Origin: Palsa-1033 sp963735455
Lineage (GTDB): Bacteria > Chloroflexota > Limnocylindria > Limnocylindrales > CSP1-4
Assembly (NCBI GenBank): GCA_963735455.1
Contig: CAVTKZ010000002.1
Coordinates: forward strand, 620,001 to 684,000
Direction: 5' to 3'
DNA: 64,000 nt
Position 1 is the first letter of the stretch. The number at the start of each line of letters is the position of its first letter. This document shows, in pieces, positions 34,482 through 43,885 of the stretch. The position numbers were made by a program, and so were the translations under genes. The notes below the pieces were generated by a model. The model worked only from the letters and a program-made list of their open reading frames with translations. It searched no databases and was not told the origin of the DNA.

Positions 34482-37073
34482 ATGGCGGCCCGGCCCTCCG
34501 TGAGCGCCAGCCCGCTCGCCGCGACCGTCGACATCGATCATTGGCGGAACGCCACCGAGAGCGGGCTCGGCCCGCGCTTCCAGGACCTCTACGGGGCTGC
34601 CCTGGGGCGCCTGCCCAGCGGGCGCCAGGTCTTCCACGGGCTGCCGTTCGAGCTGGGTCCCGGATCGCCCGACGCGCGCTGGGTCCTGATCGATCGGCCG
34701 ATCACGATCGATATCGGCAGTGTCGGTCCGGCCAGCCACCTCGTGGTGGCCCATCTCTGTGACACCTGGCGGGACGACGCCGGCCGGCGGCCGGCCGGCC
34801 TGGCGGTGGGCCATGTCGTCCCGGTCGGCGAGGAGCTGGCGCGGTACACCGTGGTCGACCGCTCGGGCCGTAGCACGGTGCGGGTCATCCGCCGCCGGTT
34901 CGAGGTCAACGACGGCGTCCTGGGCTGGGGATCCGGAGCGTTCGCGGCGATCGCCCACCTCGACAACGAGGTGCTCGACTGGCGCGGTCCGCACCCGATC
35001 CAGGAGCCCGGCCGGTACGCGCCCACCGGGCAGTCCGGCTCGTTGACGATCATGCCCGGGACGTATGGCACGAGCCAGACCGGGATGACCGACTTCGTGC
35101 CGAGCGCGACCGACGACGCGCTCCTGTGGCTCCACGCGATCGAGCTTGGGCCTGGCGCCGAGCCGGTGGCCCTGCGGCTCGAGCCGCTGAGCGCCGGCCG
35201 GCCGGGCAGCGACCTCATCGTGGCGGCGGTCACCGCGTTCCGCGGCTCCGCCAATCCACTGGCCCGCAGTCCGCGCTTCCAGGTGCGCATCGGCGGGCTG
35301 GCCGACGGCCAGGCCCAGATTGACCTCGGCACGGTCATCCGGACCCGCCCGGCTCCCGGAGTCGCGACCGCGGGCGGAGCCCCAGCTGGCGCCGCCGTCA
35401 TCGGCTGGGGCAGCGATCGGAGCCAGCCCGGGGCCGGCGGCCGGCCGGAGCTGATCGTCGACCTGGCGATGGCGCCGGACGGCCTGCTCAACCTGGCTGG
35501 CTGGACGATCGCGGGCCGGGACTTGTTGCTGGGGAAGCCCGGCCCCGATCCGGTCGGTCGCCGCTCGATCGAGCTGTTGCCGGCCGCGGATGTCCTCGTG
35601 GACGTCGAGGTCGTCGACCCGCCCAGCGGCGAGCGCATCCCGGCGCGCGTCCGGTTTACCACGGCCGACGGCCGCTATCTCCCGCCGCGCGGCCACCGCG
35701 ACGAGGTCAACCCCGGGTTCTTCGAAGACACCGGAGCCGACCTGATCCTCGGCTCCGCGGCCTACGCCTACGTTCCCGGCCGGTTCTCGATCGAGCTGCC
35801 CCAGGGCCCGGTCGATGTCGAGGTGGTCGGCGGCTTCGACCGGCGGCCGTACCGGGCTCGGCTGGAAATCGAGCGCTCAACCGGCAGGCTCGAGCTACCG
35901 CTCGAGCGGACGATCGATCTCCATGCCGGGCGCTGGGTGACGGCCGACAGCCACGTCCATTTCCTGTCACCGTCGACGGCGCTCCTCCAGGCGGCGGCCG
36001 AGGATGTCGACCTGGTGAACCTCCTCGCGGCGCAGTGGGGCGATCTGTTCACGAATGTTGCCGATCTGCCGTTCGGCTCCGTGGCCGATCCGGCCGGGCG
36101 CCGGATGATCGTCGTCGGCACGGAGAACCGGCAGAACATGCTCGGCCACCTGGCCCTCCTCGGCGCCCACCGGCCAACCGGCCCGCTGGCCAGCGGCGGT
36201 CCGCCGGAAGGCCGGCTGGCCGGCGCCCTGGACGTCCTGCTGGCCGACTGGGCCGATCGCTGCCGCGCGGCCGGTGGGCTTGTCGTCGCGGCCCATTTCC
36301 CGCTGCCCTACGCGGAGATCGCGGCCGATATCGTCGCCGGCAAGGTCGACGCGATCGAGACCCAGGCGCTGTCGCCCGGCCTCGACGATCCGGCCGTGCT
36401 CGAGTGGTACCGCTTCCTGAATCTCGGCTACCGCCTGCCCGTGGTTGCGGGGACCGACAAGATGTCCGCCGAGGTGCCGGTCGGGGCGGTCCGGACGTAC
36501 GCGCACCTCCTCGACGACGACGGCCTGACCTTCGACTCCTGGGCCGCGGCCGTGCGGGCCGGCCGGACCTTCGTGACGTCGGGCCCGGTCCTGGAGCTGG
36601 CGGCCGACGGGCGCGAACCGGGGTCCGTCATCCAGATGGCATCGGCCGGCCGGCTCCAGGTCGTCGCCCGGGCGCGGGCGGCCCAGCCGGTCATCAGCCA
36701 GCTCGAGCTGGTGGTCAACGGTCGGGTCGTGGCCGCCACGAGTGCCGCCGGCGGATCCAGCGAGCTCAGCCTCAATGAGCCGATCGACATCAGCGCCGGC
36801 GCCTGGATCGCGGCCCGCTCCCGCAGCTCCGCCGAGATTCGATCGGCATTCACGACGTCGATGGCCGCCCACACCTCGCCGGTCTATGTCGAGGTCCAGG
36901 ATTCGCCCCTCGTCCCCGCGCCCCAGGACGCCGCGCTGGTCGAGCAGATCATGCTCGGGGCGCGGACCTGGGTGGCCGAGCTGGCGGCCGTCGCCCAGCC
37001 GTCCGAGCGAGCCCGGATGGTGGCCTTCTTCGACGCCAGCCTGGCCACGCTCCGGCGGCGGCTGGCCGACTAG
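34482..37073 (+). CDS. CehA/McbA-family metallohydrolase (PHP-like), first copy
   Basis: The protein has about 863 residues; the ATG at 34482 fits the promoter position better than the ATG at 34452. The N-terminal two-thirds are beta-rich with no named domain I can assign (LPFELGPGSPDARWV, LLWLHAIELG). From about residue 480 the metal-hydrolase barrel starts with TADSHVHF, then NMLGHLALLG, AAHFPLPYAEI and GTDKMSAEVPVGAVRTY. CehA and McbA are known as carbamate/phenol-ester hydrolases; here the substrate is unknown. The gene at 47161 is a clear paralogue with the same layout. It is driven from operator A. Confidence 0.78.
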   Translation: MAARPSVSASPLAATVDIDHWRNATESGLGPRFQDLYGAALGRLPSGRQVFHGLPFELGPGSPDARWVLIDRPITIDIGSVGPASHLVVAHLCDTWRDDAGRRPAGLAVGHVVPVGEELARYTVVDRSGRSTVRVIRRRFEVNDGVLGWGSGAFAAIAHLDNEVLDWRGPHPIQEPGRYAPTGQSGSLTIMPGTYGTSQTGMTDFVPSATDDALLWLHAIELGPGAEPVALRLEPLSAGRPGSDLIVAAVTAFRGSANPLARSPRFQVRIGGLADGQAQIDLGTVIRTRPAPGVATAGGAPAGAAVIGWGSDRSQPGAGGRPELIVDLAMAPDGLLNLAGWTIAGRDLLLGKPGPDPVGRRSIELLPAADVLVDVEVVDPPSGERIPARVRFTTADGRYLPPRGHRDEVNPGFFEDTGADLILGSAAYAYVPGRFSIELPQGPVDVEVVGGFDRRPYRARLEIERSTGRLELPLERTIDLHAGRWVTADSHVHFLSPSTALLQAAAEDVDLVNLLAAQWGDLFTNVADLPFGSVADPAGRRMIVVGTENRQNMLGHLALLGAHRPTGPLASGGPPEGRLAGALDVLLADWADRCRAAGGLVVAAHFPLPYAEIAADIVAGKVDAIETQALSPGLDDPAVLEWYRFLNLGYRLPVVAGTDKMSAEVPVGAVRTYAHLLDDDGLTFDSWAAAVRAGRTFVTSGPVLELAADGREPGSVIQMASAGRLQVVARARAAQPVISQLELVVNGRVVAATSAAGGSSELSLNEPIDISAGAWIAARSRSSAEIRSAFTTSMAAHTSPVYVEVQDSPLVPAPQDAALVEQIMLGARTWVAELAAVAQPSERARMVAFFDASLATLRRRLAD

Positions 37074-37095
37074 CTGCGCTCCGGGCGTTCGAGGC

Positions 37096-38139
37096 TCAGG
37101 CGGGATTCTCGGCGGTCACGTCGTCCAGCTTGACCGGCCGGCCCTCGCGCCAGCTGCGCCGGGCGGCAACCGCGACGCGCAAGGTTTCGAGGGCGTCGTC
37201 GGGGCCCGGCGCGGGCGTCTCCGAATTCGCCAGGGCCTGGAAGAAGGCCTCGAGCTCCAGCTCGTACGCCGCCTCGAAGCGGTCCGGGAAGTTCTCGAAA
37301 TGGTCACCTTCGAAGCCGAATCGCCGGGACCAGGTCAGCGGTGTCTTGTGCTCGGCTTCGACGACCACCTTGCCGGTCGCCCCGGCCACCTCGGTCCTGA
37401 TGTCGTAGCCCCACGCCGACCGTCGCGACATCTCGACCACACCCAGGGCGCCGTTCCGGAAGCGGAGCATCGTCACCGCGGTGTCGATGTCGCCGCCGTC
37501 ATTGAAGCGCGGGTCGATCAGGTTGGCGCCCCACGCCGAGACCTCCTCGACCTCGCCGACGAGGAAGCGGGCCAGGTCGAAGTCGTGGACGCTCATGTCC
37601 AGGAACGAGCCGCCGCTGCCCTTGATGAACTCGGCCGAGGGCGGGTACGTGTCCCGCGCATAGGCCCGGAACTGCTCGATCCGGCCGAGCTCCCCGGCGT
37701 CGATCAGGGCCTTGGCCCGGACGTAGCCGGGGTCGAACCGGCGCATGAAGCCGAGCTGGACGGGCAGGCCCGTCGAGTGCCACAGGGCAACCACCCGGCT
37801 GGTCTCGACGAGGTCCAGGGCGATCGGCTTCTCGCTCCACACGGCCTTGCCGGCGCGCAGGGCCGCTTCGATCAGGCTGGCGTGGGTGTCGGTGGGGGTC
37901 GAGATCACGACCGCCTCGACCGCTGGGTCGTTGATCGCATCGAGGGGGTCGCTCGTTGCCCGCCCGGCGCGGGCGATCTGCCGCCCGCGCTCGGCCGCCA
38001 GCGGGTCCTGGTCGGCCACGACGACGACCCGCACGCTGCGGATCCCGCCGAGCGTCTGGATGTGGGTCTGGCCGATCCGGCCGACGCCCAGGAAGGCGAC
38101 TCCGATGCTGTTCGAGTCGCGCAGGCTGAATTGGCTCAT
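37096..38139 (-). CDS. iolG: Gfo/Idh/MocA-family inositol 2-dehydrogenase-like protein
   Basis: The 347-residue oxidoreductase has GVGRIGQTH at 18-26, the catalytic lysine in EKPIALD (103-109), and GGSFLDMSVHDFDLARF with the Asp/His pair used in sugar oxidation. The profile matches IolG/inositol dehydrogenases (GDIDTAVTMLRF, GALGVVEMSRRSAWGYD). It would oxidise myo-inositol, scyllo-inositol or a glucoside to the 2-keto form using NAD. It is last in the leftward iol operon, overlapping the LacI stop by ATGA. As IolG is the first pathway step, its presence with iolB, C and D makes inositol-type catabolism likely. Confidence 0.85.
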   Translation of the reverse strand: MSQFSLRDSNSIGVAFLGVGRIGQTHIQTLGGIRSVRVVVVADQDPLAAERGRQIARAGRATSDPLDAINDPAVEAVVISTPTDTHASLIEAALRAGKAVWSEKPIALDLVETSRVVALWHSTGLPVQLGFMRRFDPGYVRAKALIDAGELGRIEQFRAYARDTYPPSAEFIKGSGGSFLDMSVHDFDLARFLVGEVEEVSAWGANLIDPRFNDGGDIDTAVTMLRFRNGALGVVEMSRRSAWGYDIRTEVAGATGKVVVEAEHKTPLTWSRRFGFEGDHFENFPDRFEAAYELELEAFFQALANSETPAPGPDDALETLRVAVAARRSWREGRPVKLDDVTAENPA

Positions 38140-39214
38140 CGGGTCAGCTCCGGGACTCGAGGGCTCGATCCCGGGGGCAGGGTGCGGGTGCTCTCACGGA
38201 CGATCAGGTCCGGCGCCACGACGACGGCCTCGAGGCGCGCCCCGACATGGATCGTCCGGATGAGCGATGCCGCGGCAAGCCGGCCCATCTCGGCGGCCGG
38301 CGTCGCGACGGTCGTCAGGCGGGGATTGGAGATCGCGGCGAAGGGGATCCCGTCGAAGCCGACCATGCCGATCTCCTCGGGCACCCGGATCTTGAGCTTG
38401 CGCAGGGCATCCATCAGGGCCAGGGCCAGCTTGTCGTCGAAGCACACGAGGGCCTCCGGCGGGTCCGCGGCGATCTCGGCGGCCAGCTCACTTGGATCCC
38501 GCCAGGTCTCGTCCGATGCGCCAAACGTGCGCAGAGCCGCCTTGACCCCTCGCCCGTGGAGGGTCGCCGCGACCGCGTCCGAGCGGACCTTGTTCGATGC
38601 TCCACCGCCGCCTCCGACGTAGGCGATCCGGCGATAGCCGTTGTCGACGAGGTGGTTGACCGCGGCCTGAGCCCGGCGGCATCGTCGGTCAGGATCACGC
38701 CGGGGGGCAGGGCACCTTCGCGCCGGGGCAGGCTGCTGTGATCCGGCTGGACGAGGATCAGGCGCTCCGGGTCGACCCGTTCGCGAGCCTCGCGGGGCGA
38801 CATCGCACTCGAGACGATCGTGACTCCGTCGGCGCCGTGCTCGGCGAAGATCTTGAGAGCCAGCCGCTCACGAGCCGGCTCGTTCTCGCCGGCGACGATG
38901 ATCACGCAGTAGCCACTCTTGCGGGCCTCTTCCTCGAAGCCCGAGGCAACCTGGCCGTGGACGGGGTCGCGCAGATCGGGGATCAGCAGCCCCAGCGTCC
39001 TGGTGTGCTTCATCCGCAGGCTGCGGGCCGCCGCATTGGGCACGTAGTTGAGCTCGGCTGCAGCCGCCTTCACGGACAGCCGCGTCGCGAGGCTGATCCG
39101 CGGATCGTCGGCCAGGGCTCGCGAGGCCGTCGAGCCCGAGACGTTCGCCGACGTGGCCACGTCCTTGAGCAGGATCCGCCGACGTGGTCCGGCCGGGTAT
39201 CCGCTGGCTACCAA
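38136..39214 (-). CDS. LacI-family transcriptional regulator, frameshifted
   Basis: A TTG at 39214 with GAGAG upstream gives RILLKDVATSANVSGSTASRALADDPRIS, the LacI helix-turn-helix, then the hinge LNYVPNAAARSLRMKHT. The effector domain has LGLLIPDLRDPVHGQVASGFEEEAR and AEHGADGVTIVSS. Near 38670 one G is missing in GGGCTCAGG. GGGGCTCAG would restore DDAAGAQAAVNHLVDNGYRRIAYVGGG, continuing to ALVCFDDKLALALMDALRKL and the stop at 38136, about 359 residues. Operator B lies 34 bases upstream, so it is autoregulated and is the best candidate for reading all four LacI-type sites here. Confidence 0.8.
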
Positions 39215-39247
39215 GCGCCCGCTCTCATGGGACGACGACCTCCGCAG

Positions 39248-39261
39248 AGCAACCGATTGCG
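39248..39261. promoter_or_regulatory. LacI-type operator B at the regulator's own gene
   Basis: AGCAACCGATTGCG contains the perfect inner palindrome-like core GCAA-CCGA-TTGC shared with the site at 47091. It lies 34 bases upstream of the LacI start, within the gap after the TIM-barrel isomerase gene. Confidence 0.65.
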
Positions 39262-39309
39262 CATCGACCGTAGCATCGGCCCCGCGGGTCGTCAACACGC
39301 CCGGCGGGA

Positions 39310-40153
39310 TCAGCCTCGGAGGATCTCCACGAGCACCTCGCGCAAGCCGCCGGCCAGCGCGACCGGATCTGCCAGCTCCCAGTGCAGCGGGCTGTAGAGC
39401 TCGTTGTCCCACCAGCCATCGAAACCGGTGGCCCGGACCGCGGCGACCCACTCGGCGAGCGGAATGTTGCCGTCACCGGGCCACACCCGGCGGCTGTGCT
39501 GGCCAGGGCCCGGCGAGCCGGGCGCACCAAGCGAGTCGGCGAAGTCGACCCCGAAGATGAGCCGGCGCTCGAGCCGGGCGACCTCGTCGGGGGTGGCTCC
39601 GGCCTGCCACAGGTGCCAGAAGTCGAGGACCAGGCCGACGTTGTCGCAATCGGCCGCTTCGACGGCGTCGACCGCTTCGGCCAGCGGCGCTAGCGGCGTC
39701 CAGGCGATCGGTTCGAGGTAGTAGCTGATCCCGTACGGTGCGCCGATCCGGGCGATCGACCGCAGCGCGCTCGCTGTCACGTCGCGACGCTCCGCCCGGG
39801 ACAGGCCGCCCGGTCCGCGATAGGCGCCGTCCGGCTGGACCGGCCCGCTCAGGACCTGGATGAACGAGGCGCCGATTCCGGCCGCGAGCTCGGTCAGCGC
39901 CTCGGCCTCGGCCAGCATCGCGCGCCCGCTCGCCGGCCGCCCATCGCTCAACATCGAAGAGTGCCCCGATGTTGACGGGCTCGAGGCCGGTCAGTGCCGC
40001 GCGCAGGCTGGCCAGGTCGAAGCCCTGGGCGAGATATCGGCGGAGGTGCTCCTCGCGCAGGAAGACGCCGTCCCAGCCGGTCTCCCGGGCGAGCTTGATC
40101 TGCATCAAGGCCGGCAGGTACATCGTCGAGTTCGAGTTGTAGACCAGCTGCAT
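39310..40153 (-). CDS. Sugar-phosphate isomerase/epimerase family TIM barrel, frameshifted
   Basis: From ATG 40153 the protein reads MQLVYNSNSTMYLPALMQIKLARETGWDGVFLREEHL and GLEPVNIGALFD. Around 39955 the frame breaks and continues as SDGRPASGRAMLAEAEAL, ASFIQVLSGP, SYYLEPIAW, GLVLDFWHLWQAG and WWDNELYSPLHWELADP. The total is about 281 residues. The AP-endonuclease-2 fold and metal residues (Glu in LEP, Asp in VLDFWH) fit IolE/IolH-like enzymes. It lies between the DMT exporter and LacI genes in the iol operon, so an isomerase or dehydratase step is likely. Exact substrate unknown. Confidence 0.72.
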
Positions 40154-40179
40154 GCGGTGTCCGCCTTCCTGCGCTACGG

Positions 40180-41052
40180 CTAGACGGTCAGGGCGCCGAG
40201 GATCGCGATCCCGGCGACGACGAGGGCGATCCCCACGATCTGGCGGCGAGCCAGGCGCTCCTTGAACAGGACGAAGGCGGCGATCGCGGCCATCGGCGCG
40301 AACATCGAGCCGAGCACCGATGTCACGGCGATGTCCTGTCGGGCGCCGATCGAGAACGAAGTCAGCCCGATCACCTCGACCAGGCCGGTCAGGAGGATGT
40401 ATTTCAGCGCGTCGCGCGGGATCCGCAGGCGTCCCAGGAGGGTCACCGGGACGGTCACGAGCACGACCCCGACGATCCGGCCCGGCAGGACGACCCAGGC
40501 TGCCGGCAGGGTCGTGCTGACCTGGCCGGCCACGAACAGCCCGATCCCCAGGAGGATGGCGCCGCAGCCCGCCAGTCCCGCGGCGCGCAACGACTGGCTG
40601 CGCTCGATCGCCCGGCCCTCCTCGAGCTCATGGCCGCCGCCCGTCGCGGCCAGCATCACCCCCACTGCGACGATCGCCAGGGCCGGCCCCGACCCGGCTG
40701 CCAGGACCTGGCCGGCCAGGACCGAGATCACCGCCGCGATTGCCCCCTCGGTCGAGCCGATCGTCGAGACGACCCCCACGGCACCGATCCGATATGCGGC
40801 ATAGGCCAGCAGCAGGCCGCCGACATTCGCGGCGCCCGCGACGGCCGCCAAGGCGAAGGTCGAGGCCGGAACGCCAGGCCCTGCCGGGATCGGGGTGATC
40901 AACACGGCCACCGGCAGCAGTAGCACGCTCCCGACCACCATCACCCCGGCCACCGACGGCAGCGGACCCGCGATCCGGCTGGCCCGGGCGGACGCGAGCG
41001 TCGAGATGGCGTAGGCGACGGCGGTCACGGCTCCCGCGAGGATCGGCGGCAT
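40180..41052 (-). CDS. DMT-superfamily (EamA) transporter
   Basis: From ATG 41052 the protein has 290 residues and about ten helices in two EamA-like halves (for example AVISVLAGQVLAAG... and ILGALTV at the end). It overlaps the LacD/YihT-like aldolase stop by one base (TGATG) and so is made with the iol enzymes. It may take up or export a cyclitol or a pathway intermediate. The ORF extends upstream to 41292 but only as a shadow of the aldolase gene. Confidence 0.8.
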   Translation of the reverse strand: MPPILAGAVTAVAYAISTLASARASRIAGPLPSVAGVMVVGSVLLLPVAVLITPIPAGPGVPASTFALAAVAGAANVGGLLLAYAAYRIGAVGVVSTIGSTEGAIAAVISVLAGQVLAAGSGPALAIVAVGVMLAATGGGHELEEGRAIERSQSLRAAGLAGCGAILLGIGLFVAGQVSTTLPAAWVVLPGRIVGVVLVTVPVTLLGRLRIPRDALKYILLTGLVEVIGLTSFSIGARQDIAVTSVLGSMFAPMAAIAAFVLFKERLARRQIVGIALVVAGIAILGALTV

Positions 41053-41987
41053 CAGGCGGGGAGCGGACGGCCAACCCGCCGGACGACCTCCCGGCAGCGC
41101 TCGAAGGCCGGCAGGGCGACCGCCCGGGCCAGCCCCTCGGCCTCGTCGGGATCGCCGGTCAGGGCCGATCCCCAGATCCCGCGACCGGCGAGGAAGCCGG
41201 ACGCGCCGGCGGCGCCCGACAGCCGGATCTGCTCCACGAACGTGTCGAGGTCGACGCCGGCACCGAGCAGGACCCAGGGGGTGCCGGCGCACGCATCGGC
41301 CAGCGCCCGGCAGGCAGCGACCGCCTCGGGCTCACCCGTCGCAGCCAGGTCGAGCACCGGGAAGCCGACCTTGAGCAGGTCGGCCCCGAGCGGCTGGAGT
41401 CGCCGGACGGCGTCGAGCAGCAGCCCGGGATACGCCGCGGCGTAGTCCGCTCGCGACTCCGTCGACCAGCGATAGACAACCGGCTCCAGGACCAGCGGCA
41501 GGCCCAGCTCGTGGCAGCTCAGGGCGACGGCCCGGGCCAGGGCGTCCTGGCTCGCCGCCGAGACTTCGTGGTCGGCGCGATAGGGCAGCAGCAGCTTGCA
41601 GGCGTCCGCGCCGTAGACGAGCGCCCTCGCCGGCGAGAAGTCATCGAGCAGGCTTGTCGTCCGGCCGTCGCCGGCGACCTCGTAGCCCTGCGCCTCGAGG
41701 GGCATGATCAGGCCGGTCGAGGCGGGGATGGCGCCCAGCTCGAAGGCCAGCGCCCCCAGCTCTGCGTCGAGCATCAGGGCGGTGGCCGCCGGAGCGAGCG
41801 CCCGGGTGAGGGCGAGCTTGATGCGGCGCAGGTCGGCGGCCGTCAGCCCGATCAGGCCGCGCTTCTCCAGGTAGACCCGCAGGCTGTCGCGGTGATCGAT
41901 GGCGATGCCCGCCATCACCCCGTCCGGACCACCGAGTCGCAGCAGCCGGCGGCGCAGGCCGTCGCGGCCGGCGAAGTCCGGGGTCAC
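41052..41987 (-). CDS. LacD/YihT-like class I aldolase
   Basis: The GTG at 41987 overlaps the iolB stop (GTGA), which fits the start style of the neighbours; the protein has 311 residues. MAGIAIDHRDSLR, PLEAQGYE, ACKLLLPYRAD, PLVLEPVVYR, GADLLKVGFP (Schiff-base lysine), TPWVLLGAGVD and AGASGFLAGRGIWGSAL resemble tagatose-bisphosphate and sulfofructose-phosphate aldolases (LacD, YihT). No IolJ-type class II aldolase is seen, so this is the probable cleaving enzyme for 5-dehydro-2-deoxy-gluconate-6-phosphate. A different phospho-ketose is possible. Confidence 0.78.
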   Translation of the reverse strand: MTPDFAGRDGLRRRLLRLGGPDGVMAGIAIDHRDSLRVYLEKRGLIGLTAADLRRIKLALTRALAPAATALMLDAELGALAFELGAIPASTGLIMPLEAQGYEVAGDGRTTSLLDDFSPARALVYGADACKLLLPYRADHEVSAASQDALARAVALSCHELGLPLVLEPVVYRWSTESRADYAAAYPGLLLDAVRRLQPLGADLLKVGFPVLDLAATGEPEAVAACRALADACAGTPWVLLGAGVDLDTFVEQIRLSGAAGASGFLAGRGIWGSALTGDPDEAEGLARAVALPAFERCREVVRRVGRPLPA

Positions 41988-42910
41988 GGCTTGACGAGTG
42001 GCAGGCGCGGGTCCGGCTCCATGTCCGGCCACAGCGTGCGGACCCAGGCGAGGTCCGGATCATCGGTATTGGCCATCGTCCGCCGATCGCCGGCCAGGGC
42101 ATTGATGAAGTAGGCGTCATAGCCGGGCGTGGCGATGAACGGGTGATAGCCCTGGTCGACGATCACCAGGTCGCCGTGATGGACGGGCAGCAACAGGTCG
42201 CGCGAACCGTCGCGGTGGTAGATCCGCTGGATGGCCCAGGCTTCGGGCCGCCGGAACTGGTAGAAGTAGGTCTCCTCGAGGACTGCCTCGCGCGGCGGAT
42301 CATCCACGTCGTGCTTGTGGGGCGGCCAGCCGGACCAGTTGCCCGAGGGCGTGAAGACCTCACAGATCAGAAGCCGGTCGGCGGGGAAGTCCGGCATCAT
42401 GATGTTGTTGACCTGCCGGGAGCAGTTGCCGGCACCCCGGATCTCGATCTGGACGTCGCCCGGGCCGACCACGATCGGCTCGCGAGCAATTCCCGTCCGG
42501 CCGGTCAGGGGTGCCTGGGCGATCACGACCACGGACCGTCGCCCCGGCAGTGGCCGGCCGATGATCCGGGCGGTGGTTCCGGCAGGGATGTAGGCAGTCC
42601 AGGGCAACCCCTCGAAGACCGATGGCCGGCCGGCCAGGTCCAGGCTTCGGCCGCCGTCGAGGGCGACCTCGACGCCACCGCCCGAGATCGTGACGACGGC
42701 CGCCTCCTGGTCGGGCGAATCGAGCAGGGCGACCTCGCCCTCGGCCAACCCGAACGATCGGAAGGAGAGGTAGCGCCAGCCCGACCGGACGGGATTCGTG
42801 GCAACCACGCCGTCGGCGCCGGGCTTGATATGGAGCATCTCGGGCGGCAGGCGGGAGGGCAGCTTGGCCGGATGGATCGTCAGCTGCTCGGGCTCCTCGG
42901 GGCTGGTCAC
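41984..42910 (-). CDS. iolB: 5-deoxy-glucuronate isomerase
   Basis: The protein has 308 residues, with a GTG start 7 bases after GGAGG. The two-cupin fold carries the clear IolB signature SGNWSGWPPHKHD...LEETYFYQF, plus VDQGYHPFIATPGYDAYFINALAG. IolB isomerises 5-deoxy-glucuronate to 2-deoxy-5-keto-gluconate, metal-dependent. Its stop overlaps the aldolase start and its GTG overlaps the iolC stop, so the order C-B-aldolase follows pathway steps. Of all the genes here this is the firmest marker of the inositol pathway. Confidence 0.93.
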   Translation of the reverse strand: MTSPEEPEQLTIHPAKLPSRLPPEMLHIKPGADGVVATNPVRSGWRYLSFRSFGLAEGEVALLDSPDQEAAVVTISGGGVEVALDGGRSLDLAGRPSVFEGLPWTAYIPAGTTARIIGRPLPGRRSVVVIAQAPLTGRTGIAREPIVVGPGDVQIEIRGAGNCSRQVNNIMMPDFPADRLLICEVFTPSGNWSGWPPHKHDVDDPPREAVLEETYFYQFRRPEAWAIQRIYHRDGSRDLLLPVHHGDLVIVDQGYHPFIATPGYDAYFINALAGDRRTMANTDDPDLAWVRTLWPDMEPDPRLPLVKP

Positions 42911-43869
42911 GGGCGAACCTCCTTGGCCTCGATCGGATTCCTGGTCAGCAGATCATCGATCTCCTCGGGGACCGGCATGGCCGTGCTGCACATCAGCCGC
43001 GAAGCAACGATGGCCCCCGCCGCGTTGCCCCGCTCGAGCGCTATGAGGGGGTCCAGCCCGCCGAGCAGGCCGGCCGCGAAGGCCGCGGTGAGGGCATCAC
43101 CCGCGCCCAGGCCACAGACCACGTCGACGGCAATCCCGGGCAGCGAGCGGCGCCCGCCGGCGGCAAGCAACGAGACGCCCGCTGGACCGTGCTTGAGCAC
43201 GGTCAGTGCCGGGCCCGAATCGAAGAGGTCGCCGGGTCGCAGGCCGGCCGCGGCGAACTCGGCGTCGCTGCCGATGACCACGTCGCTGAGGCGAGCGGCC
43301 TGCTCGATGAGCGCCGGATACCGCCCGGGATCGGGCCACAGGGTCGGGCGCCAGTCGAGGTCGAGGATCGTCCACGAAGCGCCCCGCCGGTCGCGGGCAG
43401 CCGAGCGCGCCTTCAAGATCTCGAGCGCAGTCGAGCGCGCCGGCTCGGCCGCGAAGAGCGTCCCGGACACAATCGCGATGGGCGCCGTCGCGAGCGCCGC
43501 CAGGGGCACGTCGGAGAGGGTCAGCTGGGTGTCGGGCGGCGGGTCCGGCCGGTAGAAGGTCACCGGGAAGTGCTCCGGCGGCCAGGCCTCGAAGAAGGCA
43601 ACCTGGGTGCGCGAGCCGGCCCGCGTCAGGAGGGCACCAACGTCGATCCCCTCGGCGGCCAGGGTTGCCCGGACGTGGTCACCGTGCCCGTCGTCGCCGA
43701 CGCTCGAGATCAGCGCAGTCGAGACACCCAGCCTGGCCAGGCCGACGCCGATGTTGCCGGCAAAGCCGCCGACCGCGCGGACGAACCTGGCGGCGTCAGC
43801 GAGTGCGCTGCCCGGCCGCTCCGGCGTCAGGTCGACGCCGATCCGGCCGATGACGAAGGCGTCCGTCAC
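42907..43869 (-). CDS. iolC: PfkB-family kinase, 5-dehydro-2-deoxygluconokinase
   Basis: The 320-residue ribokinase-fold protein starts at GTG 43869. VGGFAGNIGVGLARLGVSTALISSVGDDGHGDHV is the substrate half and CGLGAGDALTAAFAAGLLGG holds the catalytic aspartate of the PfkB signature. Position beside iolB and iolD makes it IolC, which phosphorylates 2-deoxy-5-keto-gluconate. In many bacteria IolC is fused to a C-terminal aldolase-like DUF2090 domain; here the kinase stands alone and the LacD/YihT-like aldolase is a separate gene. It overlaps iolB by GTGA. Confidence 0.87.
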   Translation of the reverse strand: MTDAFVIGRIGVDLTPERPGSALADAARFVRAVGGFAGNIGVGLARLGVSTALISSVGDDGHGDHVRATLAAEGIDVGALLTRAGSRTQVAFFEAWPPEHFPVTFYRPDPPPDTQLTLSDVPLAALATAPIAIVSGTLFAAEPARSTALEILKARSAARDRRGASWTILDLDWRPTLWPDPGRYPALIEQAARLSDVVIGSDAEFAAAGLRPGDLFDSGPALTVLKHGPAGVSLLAAGGRRSLPGIAVDVVCGLGAGDALTAAFAAGLLGGLDPLIALERGNAAGAIVASRLMCSTAMPVPEEIDDLLTRNPIEAKEVRP

Positions 43870-43885
43870 CGGCCGCTGGAGGGGC

